Source of the DNA: Minisyncoccus sp041663305
GTDB lineage: Bacteria > Patescibacteriota > Minisyncoccia > Minisyncoccales > Minisyncoccaceae
Direction: 5' to 3'
Length of the DNA: 11,763 bases
Assembly (NCBI GenBank): GCA_041663305.1
Contig: JBAYMT010000014.1
Location: 1-11,763 of the forward strand
Shown: positions 6,298-11,763 of the stretch, piece by piece
Layout: each line of letters opens with the position of its first letter
How positions within the stretch are numbered: the first letter of the stretch is position 1
Notes under the pieces: generated by a model
The model's input: only the letters and a program-made list of their open reading frames with translations
Databases searched by the model: none
What the model was told of the DNA's origin: nothing
Position numbers and translations under genes: made by a program

Positions 6298-7265
6298 AAC
6301 AATTTCATTGTTGCCTCTTTTTTGTTTGGATTATCAAGTTTTGATTCAGGTTTACTGGCAACATATCCATCCTCATGAGGTATTTTTGATACCAGACTCC
6401 TAAAACCGAAAGATACTAGTTTTTCTACTACTTTTTCTTTATCATAGTTCTTCCACTCACAATCTTCAATTCTTTTTATTTCCAATGGAGCATCAGTGAT
6501 TATTTCTGCTAACCTCAAACTCAAAAAAGCATTTTCTTTTCCATTTTTTAATTTTTCTTTAAGGCTTTCTTTTATCTCTGAATTATTATTTTCTAATTCC
6601 TTATAAATATTTTCAAGAGAACCGAATCTTAATACCAAGTCAGTGGCAGTCTTTTCGCCAATTCCAGAAACCCCAGGAATGTTATCCGAAGAATCTCCCC
6701 TTAAGGCTTTGTAGTCTATTACCTGTTTCGGAGTTAAGCCATTAAAACGGTCAAACACTTCTTGTTTATTGCAAAGCGAAGCATCTTTTACTCCCTTTCT
6801 CAAAAAATATACCGAAGTATTGTCATTTACTAACTGGAATACATCATTATCTCCAGAAACTATTATATTCTTGATTTTTTTATCTTCTTTTACTGATAAT
6901 CTTGATAATGTTCCTATCAAATCATCTCCTTCATACCCAGCCACTTCAAAAATCGGGACATTAAAAGCATCTAAAGTTTCTTTTACTAGAGGAATTTGAT
7001 CATAAAGCTCTTGAGGAGCTTTTACTCTTTTTGCTTTATACTCTTCAAATTCTTGTTTCCTGAAAGTTGGCTCCGGCCTATCAAAACAAGCAACCAGATA
7101 TTTCGGCTCAAAATCCTTGATTATCTTGAATAAAACCAATAAGAAACCATAAACCGCATTTACCACCTTCCCATCGCTTCTAGTTAATGGAGGAAGAGCG
7201 TGAAAAGCGCGGTGAATAATTGAGTTTCCATCTATAATTACGAAGTAATTTTCTTTATCCTGCAT
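6294..7265 (-). CDS. Stand-alone 5'-3' exonuclease (PolA N-terminal/FEN-type domain)
   Basis: A 323-residue homolog of the 5' nuclease domain of DNA polymerase I, which removes RNA primers and 5' flaps during replication and repair. Metal ligands are all visible: D12 (IDGNS), D62, E112/D114/D115 (YEGDD), D139 and D141, D191 and D194 (RGDSSDNIPG). The helix-hairpin-helix GVSGIGEKTA follows at 198-207. The family's FRSLVSKIP end is at 288-296, where PolA would enter its linker and polymerase domain; here only a 27-residue polar tail follows. No proofreading or polymerase domain is encoded downstream, as the next frame is the kinase. It overlaps tsaE by 28 bp at its start and the kinase by 4 bp at its end. 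The TGA stop is genuine, because the overlapping frame is a clean kinase. Confidence 0.93.
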   Translation of the reverse strand: MQDKENYFVIIDGNSIIHRAFHALPPLTRSDGKVVNAVYGFLLVLFKIIKDFEPKYLVACFDRPEPTFRKQEFEEYKAKRVKAPQELYDQIPLVKETLDAFNVPIFEVAGYEGDDLIGTLSRLSVKEDKKIKNIIVSGDNDVFQLVNDNTSVYFLRKGVKDASLCNKQEVFDRFNGLTPKQVIDYKALRGDSSDNIPGVSGIGEKTATDLVLRFGSLENIYKELENNNSEIKESLKEKLKNGKENAFLSLRLAEIITDAPLEIKRIEDCEWKNYDKEKVVEKLVSFGFRSLVSKIPHEDGYVASKPESKLDNPNKKEATMKLL

Positions 7266-7711
7266 AAATTTTTAATCTTTATTACCCTTTCATTCCCGTT
7301 TCCTACTTTAAAATCAATATTTATTGTTTTTTTGGGCAATAAATTTTTTATCTTACTGGCCCACTCTATACAAACTATGTTTGTTTTTTTATCCAATACA
7401 TCATTAAGATCCAAACAATCCATTTCTTTCCCGTTCTCTATCCTATAGCAATCAAAATGATAAAAATCAGTATACTTCTTACTACTTAATGAAAATCTGT
7501 TCATTATTATGAAAGTAGGGCTTTGTATTTTTTTATTCAATCCAAGTCCCTTGGCAAACCCCTTTAAAAAAGTTGTCTTCCCTGCCCCCAATTCTCCATC
7601 TAAAGCCAGTACTAGGGCTTTTTCGTTGTAGGCCAAGTCTAATACTTTTTTAGCTGTTAAAAAGCCTAATTTTTCAGTTTCTTCAGAATTTATAGTTATT
7701 ACTTTTTCCAT
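7238..7711 (-). CDS. tsaE: tRNA threonylcarbamoyladenosine biosynthesis ATPase TsaE
   Basis: TsaE (YjeE) is the small P-loop ATPase that, with TsaB and TsaD, makes the t6A modification at position 37 of ANN-decoding tRNAs. Using the ATG at 7709-7711 the protein has 157 residues, the usual size. Motifs: Walker A GELGAGKTT at 39-47, SPTF at 64-67, HFDCYR at 85-90 and IEWASK at 115-120. The frame is open to a TTG at 7733-7735, adding eight residues, but the ATG fits the family N-terminus. A TATTAT box lies about 15-20 bases upstream, so the leader may be very short; no Shine-Dalgarno sequence is seen. First gene of the tsaE-exonuclease-kinase cluster. Confidence 0.95.
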   Translation of the reverse strand: MEKVITINSEETEKLGFLTAKKVLDLAYNEKALVLALDGELGAGKTTFLKGFAKGLGLNKKIQSPTFIIMNRFSLSSKKYTDFYHFDCYRIENGKEMDCLDLNDVLDKKTNIVCIEWASKIKNLLPKKTINIDFKVGNGNERVIKIKNLCRIKKITS

Positions 7712-7778
7712 ACCCAATTTAAGATGATAATACAATTAATTTCAATTTACCAACAATCGGCATCAATAAAAGGTACAA

Positions 7779-8058
7779 CAATTAGTAATTAGTAATTCGT
7801 AAATCAGTAATTAGTACTTTGTAGTTTTCTTTTCAAAAGAAAACTTCTAAATTTAAAGATTCCCGACTACGTCCGTCTTCGACAGACAATCGGGAATGAC
7901 AGATGTATTTATGTTTTTCTTGGGCTTATCCTTCTTCACTAAAGCTTCCTCCTTTTTTGAAACTTCGGAGAACAAGACGACAAGCACAGTAAAATGTCTT
8001 AAGTTTGCGAAGTAAACTACAAAGCCCTAATTACCAGTTACGAGTTACTAGTTACTAT
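7779..8058. repeat. Inverted-repeat element, copy 2 (MITE-like), with internal hairpins
   Basis: This 280 bp element fills the gap between tsaE and dnaN. Its ends are imperfect inverted repeats of about 45 bp: 7783-7827 and 8014-8057, closing with an exact 11-bp pair, CTTTGTAGTTT at 7817-7827 and AAACTACAAAG at 8014-8024. Inside are a perfect hairpin, AGTTTTCTTTT (7823-7833) with AAAAGAAAACT (7835-7845), and a nested stem, ATTCCCGA (7859-7866) with TCGGGAAT (7890-7897) around an inner GTCCGTC/GACAGAC stem. No convincing coding frame is seen. The right arm stops five bases before the dnaN stop codon. The outer arms match those of 2811-2970. It looks like a non-autonomous mobile repeat or a structured intergenic repeat. 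Confidence 0.65.
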
Positions 8059-8062
8059 TTTA

Positions 8063-9208
8063 CTAAAGCTTGATAGGCATAACCACATACAGATAACTAT
8101 CATCATCTATAGGGCGGATAATTGCCGGCCCCTCGCTGCCCTGAAACTCAAAAGAAATATCCTTGCTTTTTATATTCTGCAATCCGTCTAAAACAAATTT
8201 CCAATTAAAAGAAACTTTCAAATCATTTCCATCTACTTTTGATGATAATATCTGACTGCTTTCTCCAGACTCTGCATCTATACTGGTTATTTCTATTTCC
8301 TTTTCACCTTTCTTAATACTTAAAGTAACTTCATTTATTTTTCCGCCAAAAATACCTGCCATCTTCAACTCTTTGGCAAATTCTTCTTTGTTTGTTATTA
8401 TTTTTGTTTTAAAACTTTTTGGAATTATTTCTTGGTAATTAGGATATTGCCCTTCAATCTGTCTTGAAACAAGACTTACTTCCGGATGTCCGTCTTTATA
8501 TGTTATTTCAAATAAGATTTGTGATTCAGACACATAGATTTTTACACTGCGATCATCTTCGGGAATTATATTTATAAGCTCCTTCACTGCCTTTTGGGGA
8601 ATAATAAACTCTAAATCCTTATCAAAGGTATTTTTATATCCAGAAGTTTTTGAAAAATTAATCTTTTTTTCTGCCAACCTAAAGCTATCGGTTGCAACAA
8701 ATCTAACCGAATTCTTGCCAAAATACATAAAAATTCCTGATATTTCTGGCCTAATATTGGAAATACTAGCCACATCAACAGTACTAGATAACGCTTCTTT
8801 CATTACTTTTCCTTCTATTTCGATAAAAACATCTTTCAAGAACGAAGGTATTATAGGGAAATCTTCACTTGAAAAACCTTTTACGTTTGTTTTGGATTTT
8901 TTTTCCGATTCAACAACTAAAGATAAATTCTTTTCTTTAATGTTTATACTTTCACCAGAGGCAGATATTGATCCAATAACCTGATTCAACAATTTAGCAG
9001 GAACAGCAATCTTTCCTTCCTTTTCGGTATTGCATATTCCCCACCATTGCACTCCCAATTCTAAATCGGTGGCCGACATTTTTAGATAATTCCCATCCGT
9101 TTCAATTAAAACATTATCCAATATGGGCAATGTCATATTTTTTCCTGTGATCCTCTCGGCGATTCCTAATCCTTTTTTAAGTTCTTTGGTCTGGATAGTG
9201 AAATTCAT
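8063..9208 (-). CDS. dnaN: DNA polymerase III beta subunit (sliding clamp)
   Basis: A 381-residue beta clamp, which encircles DNA as a dimer and tethers the replicative polymerase. Family features run from MNFTIQTKELKKGL at the start, through TLPILDNVLIET and SATDLELGVQ in the first domain, GRQIEGQYPNYQEIIP-like sequence (here SRQIEGQYPNY) at the start of the third domain, to the conserved YVVMPIKL end. Three clamp domains of about 125 residues each fit the length. The ATG at 9206-9208 matches the family start; no Shine-Dalgarno sequence is visible. It follows dnaA on the same strand after a 303-bp gap that carries DnaA-box-like sites. recF and gyrB, which often follow dnaN, are absent; a repeat element comes next. 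Confidence 0.97.
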   Translation of the reverse strand: MNFTIQTKELKKGLGIAERITGKNMTLPILDNVLIETDGNYLKMSATDLELGVQWWGICNTEKEGKIAVPAKLLNQVIGSISASGESINIKEKNLSLVVESEKKSKTNVKGFSSEDFPIIPSFLKDVFIEIEGKVMKEALSSTVDVASISNIRPEISGIFMYFGKNSVRFVATDSFRLAEKKINFSKTSGYKNTFDKDLEFIIPQKAVKELINIIPEDDRSVKIYVSESQILFEITYKDGHPEVSLVSRQIEGQYPNYQEIIPKSFKTKIITNKEEFAKELKMAGIFGGKINEVTLSIKKGEKEIEITSIDAESGESSQILSSKVDGNDLKVSFNWKFVLDGLQNIKSKDISFEFQGSEGPAIIRPIDDDSYLYVVMPIKL

Positions 9209-9511
9209 ATCTTTTCAATTTATTTTTTAATAATTAATTTAAGTTTTTTATTTACTATTACTATATTATTAAGAAGCAAATAATTGGGGACAACCTGTTT
9301 AAAGCAGTGGAAAACCATTGGAAACACTATAAAAAATATGATTATGCTATGTGGAAAATATTGGGGAAACCCTGTAGAAAAAGCAATGATTAATTCGTGT
9401 ATTTTTCAAAAAAATGGGGACAGTAATTATAATCATTTTTTGTAAACTTCTTATCCATTGTTTGTTCGATACTGCTTCCATATTTTTTAAACAGCTTTTC
9501 CACACTTATAT
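9209..9511. promoter_or_regulatory. dnaA-dnaN intergenic region with DnaA-box-like sites
   Basis: This 303-bp AT-rich gap holds no gene. It contains two exact TTTTCCACA sites (one mismatch to TTATCCACA), inverted relative to each other: 9350-9358 (as TGTGGAAAA) and 9496-9504. Weaker sites are AGTGGAAAA at 9306-9314, TGGGGACAA at 9285-9293 and TTATCCATT at 9451-9459. The dnaN promoter should also lie here, but I cannot pick one with confidence. It may be a second sub-region of a bipartite origin or a DnaA-controlled dnaN promoter. Confidence 0.5.
9283..9385. repeat. Imperfect direct repeat pair in the dnaA-dnaN gap
   Basis: Segments 9283-9306 and 9360-9385 share the pattern ATTGGGGA, then CCTGT, then an A-run ending in AGCA, with two substitutions each side of CCTGT and a two-base length difference. 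A third partial copy, ATGGGGACAG, is at 9414-9423. The 77-bp spacing and location beside DnaA-box-like sites suggest an iteron-like origin element. Confidence 0.5.
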
Positions 9512-10546
9512 TTATTCGCTATATATCCTTTGCAGTATGAGATCTATTTCTTGTCTGGTTTGCTCGTCTTCTTGGTATAGTTTTTCGATTAATTGGCAGG
9601 CATGTATTACTGTTGTATGGTCTTTTCCTCCAAATTTTCTACCGATTTCAGAATAAGACATTTTCAACTCTTTTTTTATCAAATACATCGCTATTTGACG
9701 GGGTTTGCTAAATTCTTTTTTCCTGGAAGTGGTAAACATATTCCCTCCTTGGATATCATAGAAGCTGGTTATAGCGTCGATGATTTTTTTGTGGCTAGTT
9801 ACTTTTGTTACTGGAGAAATAATACTTTTCAATAATTTTTTTGCGTCTTCTAAGGTTAAATCCTTGTTCGCTTTTTTAAAAATCACCAATCTATTCAAAG
9901 CGCTTTCCAGTTCTCGGATATTTTTTTGTATATTGTTTGCGACAAATTCCAAAACATCTTCAGGAATATTAACGCCCTTTTCCTCGCTTTTTTGCTTTAA
10001 GATTGCTAAACGGGTTTCAAAATCAGGCATATTGATATCGGCTATCATACCTCCTTCAAAACGCGATTTTAATCTTTCGGTAATTGCAGGAATATTATTA
10101 GGATGTCTGTCGGAAGAAAGGATTATTTGTTTGTTTTTTTGGTATAAAGAATTGAAAGTATGAAAAAATTCTTCCTGGGTCTTATCTTTTCCAGCTAAGA
10201 ATTGGATATCATCAACTATAAGAAGATCTATTTCTCTTAATTTTCTTTTTAAGTCCTCTACGTTCTGATTTCTGATAGCGTTCACAATAGTGGATATTAA
10301 TTTTTCGGCCGGTATATATTTTATTTTTTTGTCAGGAAACTTTTCTTTGATTTTATTTCCCGTTGCTTGGATAAGATGGGTTTTTCCTAAGCCCACTCCC
10401 CCATAAATAAACAATGGATTATAATTTTTTCCCGGCTCTTCTATTATTGCCATTGAGGCGGCATACGCCATTTCATTGAATGGTCCGGTAATAAAATTAT
10501 CAAAAGAGTATTTTGGATTTAAGTTCGTATCTTTATCCACATCCAA
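9512..10546 (-). CDS. dnaA: DnaA domains III-IV (AAA+ ATPase and DNA-binding part)
   Basis: Part of dnaA downstream of the internal stop: 344 residues if started at TTG 10544-10546. The AAA+ domain has Walker A GGVGLGKTH at 49-57, Walker B LLIVDDIQFL at 108-117 and an arginine-finger segment ERLKSRFEGG at 157-166. Domain IV carries SKPRQIAMYLIKKE at 280-293 and the DnaA signature GGKDHTTVIHA at 307-317, which reads DnaA boxes. It binds ATP and origin DNA and drives strand opening. If translated alone it would lack the N-terminal domain used for self-association and helicase loading. More likely it is made as one chain with the 10658-10867 segment. Confidence 0.9.
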   Translation of the reverse strand: MDVDKDTNLNPKYSFDNFITGPFNEMAYAASMAIIEEPGKNYNPLFIYGGVGLGKTHLIQATGNKIKEKFPDKKIKYIPAEKLISTIVNAIRNQNVEDLKRKLREIDLLIVDDIQFLAGKDKTQEEFFHTFNSLYQKNKQIILSSDRHPNNIPAITERLKSRFEGGMIADINMPDFETRLAILKQKSEEKGVNIPEDVLEFVANNIQKNIRELESALNRLVIFKKANKDLTLEDAKKLLKSIISPVTKVTSHKKIIDAITSFYDIQGGNMFTTSRKKEFSKPRQIAMYLIKKELKMSYSEIGRKFGGKDHTTVIHACQLIEKLYQEDEQTRQEIDLILQRIYSE

Positions 10547-10657
10547 CTCAGAAAAACCAAGCTGTTCAGCAAGAACATCATTCTTTTTTTCTTCTTTTTT
10601 TATAGTTTTTTTTGCGCTGGAAACTGGAACAACGGTATAGTTTACATTTTTTATATT

Positions 10658-10867
10658 TTAATCCAAAGAATAAAGGATTTTTAATATATCTTTATGGTAT
10701 TTTTGTTCTAGCCACTCTTTTGCAAAAGAATTTGGCACGGCCACTATAACTCCCTCATCTTCGATTGATTCTATTCGGGTATTATTGAACCATGTAGCAA
10801 AGTTAGCTTGGGATATATTCGGTTTTATTTGAGACAGGACTTCCTGCCATAATTGTTCTGCATCCAT
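10658..10867 (-). CDS. dnaA: DnaA domain I (N-terminal fragment ending at the in-frame stop)
   Basis: The first 69 residues of DnaA, starting MDAEQLWQEVLSQIKP. It contains the family's NFATWFNNTRIESIEDEG stretch and the FAKEWLEQKYHKDIL helix, then stops at TAA after YSLD. Domain I mediates DnaA-DnaA contacts and helps to load the replicative helicase. The expected continuation (NIKNVNYTV) is encoded immediately after the stop in the same frame. The ATG is supported by the family start and by the promoter about 20 bases upstream; an AGGA lies some ten bases before it. Confidence 0.88.
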   Translation of the reverse strand: MDAEQLWQEVLSQIKPNISQANFATWFNNTRIESIEDEGVIVAVPNSFAKEWLEQKYHKDILKILYSLD

Positions 10868-10883
10868 ATGATTATTTTCCTAC

Positions 10884-10912
10884 ATTATAGGGCAAAAACC
10901 CCTTATTGGAAA
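10884..10912 (-). promoter_or_regulatory. Predicted dnaA promoter
   Basis: On the minus strand TTTCCA (10907-10912) and a perfect TATAAT (10884-10889) are 17 bp apart. The predicted start point (about 10877) leaves a leader of only about ten bases. DnaA boxes begin 43 bp further upstream, so autoregulation is plausible. Confidence 0.6.
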
Positions 10913-10954
10913 GGTTCTATTTTATAATAAAATATTTCTTTAATGTGAAAAGGG

Positions 10955-11065
10955 TGTGGAAAAAGTGTTTAAAAGATGGATAAACTAAGTAGATATGCCT
11001 GTGTATTTTTTGCGAAATAGTTTATTTTTAAATATGTGGATAAAACTGTGGATAAGTGTGGACAA
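10955..11065. other. Likely oriC: DnaA-box cluster between dnaA and rpmH
   Basis: The 403-bp gap between dnaA and rpmH contains DnaA boxes in one orientation: TGTGGAAAA 10955-10963, GATGGATAA 10975-10983 (weak), TGTGGATAA 11035-11043 and 11047-11055 (both exact complements of TTATCCACA), and TGTGGACAA 11057-11065. The last three are packed at 10-12 bp steps, about one helical turn. AT-rich stretches on both sides (11017-11034 and 11085-11130) are candidate unwinding elements. Position beside dnaA, with genes diverging on both sides, fits a chromosomal origin. The rest of the gap holds the dnaA and rpmH promoters and no gene. Confidence 0.85.
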
Positions 11066-11206
11066 CTCTTGATTTTTGGGGAGAAATATTTTCAAATATA
11101 TCACATTTTACCAAATAGAAATCATTTGTAATCTTAAAGATAAAAAAGGAAATCTGCCGTGCTGATCATTTATTATTCTCTAATTTGCCATACTTATAGT
11201 AATTCA

Positions 11207-11234
11207 TTGACTTTTGCCGTATTTTTGGTATATT
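11207..11234 (+). promoter_or_regulatory. Predicted rpmH-rnpA promoter
   Basis: TTGACT (11207-11212) and TATATT (11229-11234) are 16 bp apart, giving a start about 30 bases before the rpmH ATG. It faces away from dnaA. Confidence 0.6.
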
Positions 11235-11270
11235 AACTATACGTTTAATTATCAAAAATAATCGATAGCC

Positions 11271-11405
11271 ATGAGCATAACTTATCAACCAAAGAAAAAG
11301 AAAAGAGCAAGAACACACGGCTTTTTAGCAAGAAAAGGCAGTGTGGGAGGAAGAAAGCTTTTAAATAGGAGAAGACAGAAAGGGAGGAAAGAATTAACTG
11401 TTTAA
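11271..11405 (+). CDS. rpmH: 50S ribosomal protein L34
   Basis: A 44-residue, strongly basic protein of the large ribosomal subunit, starting MSITYQPKKKKRARTHGFLA and continuing RKGSVGGRKLLNRRRQKGRK. The pattern of KRxRxHGF followed by GRKxLxxRRxKGR is diagnostic of L34, and the length is typical. It directly precedes rnpA on the plus strand, the classic bacterial arrangement beside oriC. No Shine-Dalgarno sequence is visible before the ATG. Confidence 0.97.
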   Translation: MSITYQPKKKKRARTHGFLARKGSVGGRKLLNRRRQKGRKELTV

Positions 11406-11425
11406 GATTGTTTCAAAACAATCTT
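11404..11425 (+). terminator. Hairpin at the end of rpmH (terminator or attenuator before rnpA)
   Basis: AAGATTGTT (11404-11412) pairs with AACAATCTT (11417-11425) around a four-base loop, starting within the rpmH stop codon and followed by an A/T-rich, imperfect T tract. It lies 22 bases before rnpA, so it could reduce rnpA expression relative to rpmH. Confidence 0.5.
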
Positions 11426-11447
11426 ATTTATTTTATATATAAATAAA

Positions 11448-11763
11448 ATGTTGCCCTTAAAGAATCGTCTCAAGAAAAAAAAGGATTTTGAGAACGTTTT
11501 TGCCGGGGGGAAAACGGCCAAAGCTAGATATTTCTTTTTAAGAACTATAAAAACAGATAGTATTGATAGTAGAATAGGTTTTATAGTAAGTAAAAAGGTA
11601 TCGAAAAAGGCAGTAGAAAGGAATAGGATAAAACGCCTATTCCGAGAAGCGGTCCGGCTTGATATGGCCAGGATAAAACCAGGCTATGACTTGGTTTTTA
11701 TTGCTTTAAACTCGGCAAAAGAAAAAGATCTAACCGAAATAAAAAAAGAAATAGAGTTTATTT
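11448..11763 (+). CDS. rnpA: Ribonuclease P protein component, 3' end outside the window
   Basis: The protein subunit of RNase P, which helps the catalytic RNA trim tRNA 5' leaders. The first 105 codons are present: MLPLKNRLKKKKDFENVF, a central IGFIVSKKVSKKAVERNR strand-helix unit and the RNR signature RNRIKRLFREAVR at residues 58-70, then PGYDLVFIAL. Most of the usual length of about 110-130 residues is therefore here and it looks intact up to the edge. ATG 11448-11450 fits the family start; no ribosome site is visible, and the rpmH stop is 42 bp upstream. Confidence 0.95.
   Translation, partial: MLPLKNRLKKKKDFENVFAGGKTAKARYFFLRTIKTDSIDSRIGFIVSKKVSKKAVERNRIKRLFREAVRLDMARIKPGYDLVFIALNSAKEKDLTEIKKEIEFI

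Larger units (their letters stand above)
9512..10867 (-). pseudogene. dnaA: Chromosomal replication initiator dnaA, full extent, with an in-frame TAA at codon 70
   Basis: The whole frame from ATG 10865-10867 to TAA 9512-9514 is 452 codons, the normal DnaA length. A TAA at 10658-10660 breaks it at codon 70, without any shift of frame. The 37 codons after it read as a typical domain I/II junction: NIKNVNYTVVPVSS, a Lys/Glu-rich linker, then AEQLGFSE, continuing into domain III. Everything else is intact. A single base change (for example GAA or AAA to TAA) explains it. Since DnaA is normally essential, a base-call error, a strain variant or stop readthrough is more likely than real loss. The only in-frame starts shortly after the stop are TTG 10544-10546 and GTG 10538-10540, neither with a ribosome site. 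Confidence 0.85.

Noticed and set aside
5783..6403. 206-codon open frame on the plus strand
   Set aside because: It lies antisense to the PAS kinase and the nuclease end, both of which have clear motifs; its Ser/Phe/Ile-rich translation is typical of a shadow frame.
7236..7735. TTG at 7733-7735 as the tsaE start
   Set aside because: The ATG at 7709-7711 gives the normal family length and N-terminus; the extra eight residues have no family support.
9593..10163. Two plus-strand open frames opposite dnaA
   Set aside because: Antisense to DnaA domains III-IV, which carry all signature motifs; no promoter or ribosome site supports them.
10658..10660. Alternative genetic code explaining the TAA in dnaA
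   Set aside because: TAA ends most genes here (groES, groEL, kinase, tsaE, lemA, rpmH), so it is a working stop; known CPR recoding affects UGA, and TGA ends the nuclease gene.

Overview
This is an AT-rich chromosomal segment from a bacterium, centred on the replication origin. The compact genes, the short ribosomal and housekeeping proteins and the absence of recF and gyrB next to dnaN suggest a Patescibacteria/CPR lineage, probably Parcubacteria-like; this is inference, as no rRNA is present. TAA, TAG and TGA all end genes here (TGA ends the exonuclease gene, TAG ends htpX and dnaN), so the code is the standard bacterial one and not the UGA-recoded code of Gracilibacteria/SR1.

Layout, left to right. 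1-188: a class II tRNA-Ser(GGA) on the minus strand, followed in its own direction by two hairpins and a second copy of its 3' end. 189-2797, minus strand: a membrane-stress module with a LemA-fold paralog carrying a lysine-rich tail, lemA, a terminator, a 42-codon basic ORF and the membrane protease gene htpX. 2811-2970: an AT-rich inverted-repeat element. 2978-5042, minus: groES-groEL with a promoter and a CIRCE-type HrcA operator. 5051-7711, minus: tsaE, a stand-alone PolA-type 5'-3' exonuclease and a soluble PAS histidine kinase, with overlapping reading frames. 7779-8058: a second, larger element with the same type of terminal inverted repeats. 8063-10867, minus: dnaN and dnaA, with an intergenic region holding DnaA-box-like sites and a long direct repeat. 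10868-11270: the main DnaA-box cluster (likely oriC) with the dnaA and rpmH promoters firing outward. 11271-11763, plus: rpmH and the start of rnpA, cut by the window edge.

The most striking point is in dnaA. Its N-terminal domain and its AAA+/DNA-binding part lie in the same reading frame, but an in-frame TAA at 10658-10660 separates them. The residues on both sides read as a normal DnaA linker, so this is a single-codon nonsense change (or base-call error) in an otherwise intact, normally essential gene.

The genes fit together as an origin-proximal housekeeping block: initiation (DnaA), clamp (DnaN), primer and flap removal (exonuclease), tRNA t6A modification (TsaE), protein folding (GroESL), membrane quality control (HtpX/LemA), ribosome and RNase P parts (RpmH/RnpA). 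Recognisable Shine-Dalgarno sequences at a normal distance are scarce throughout.
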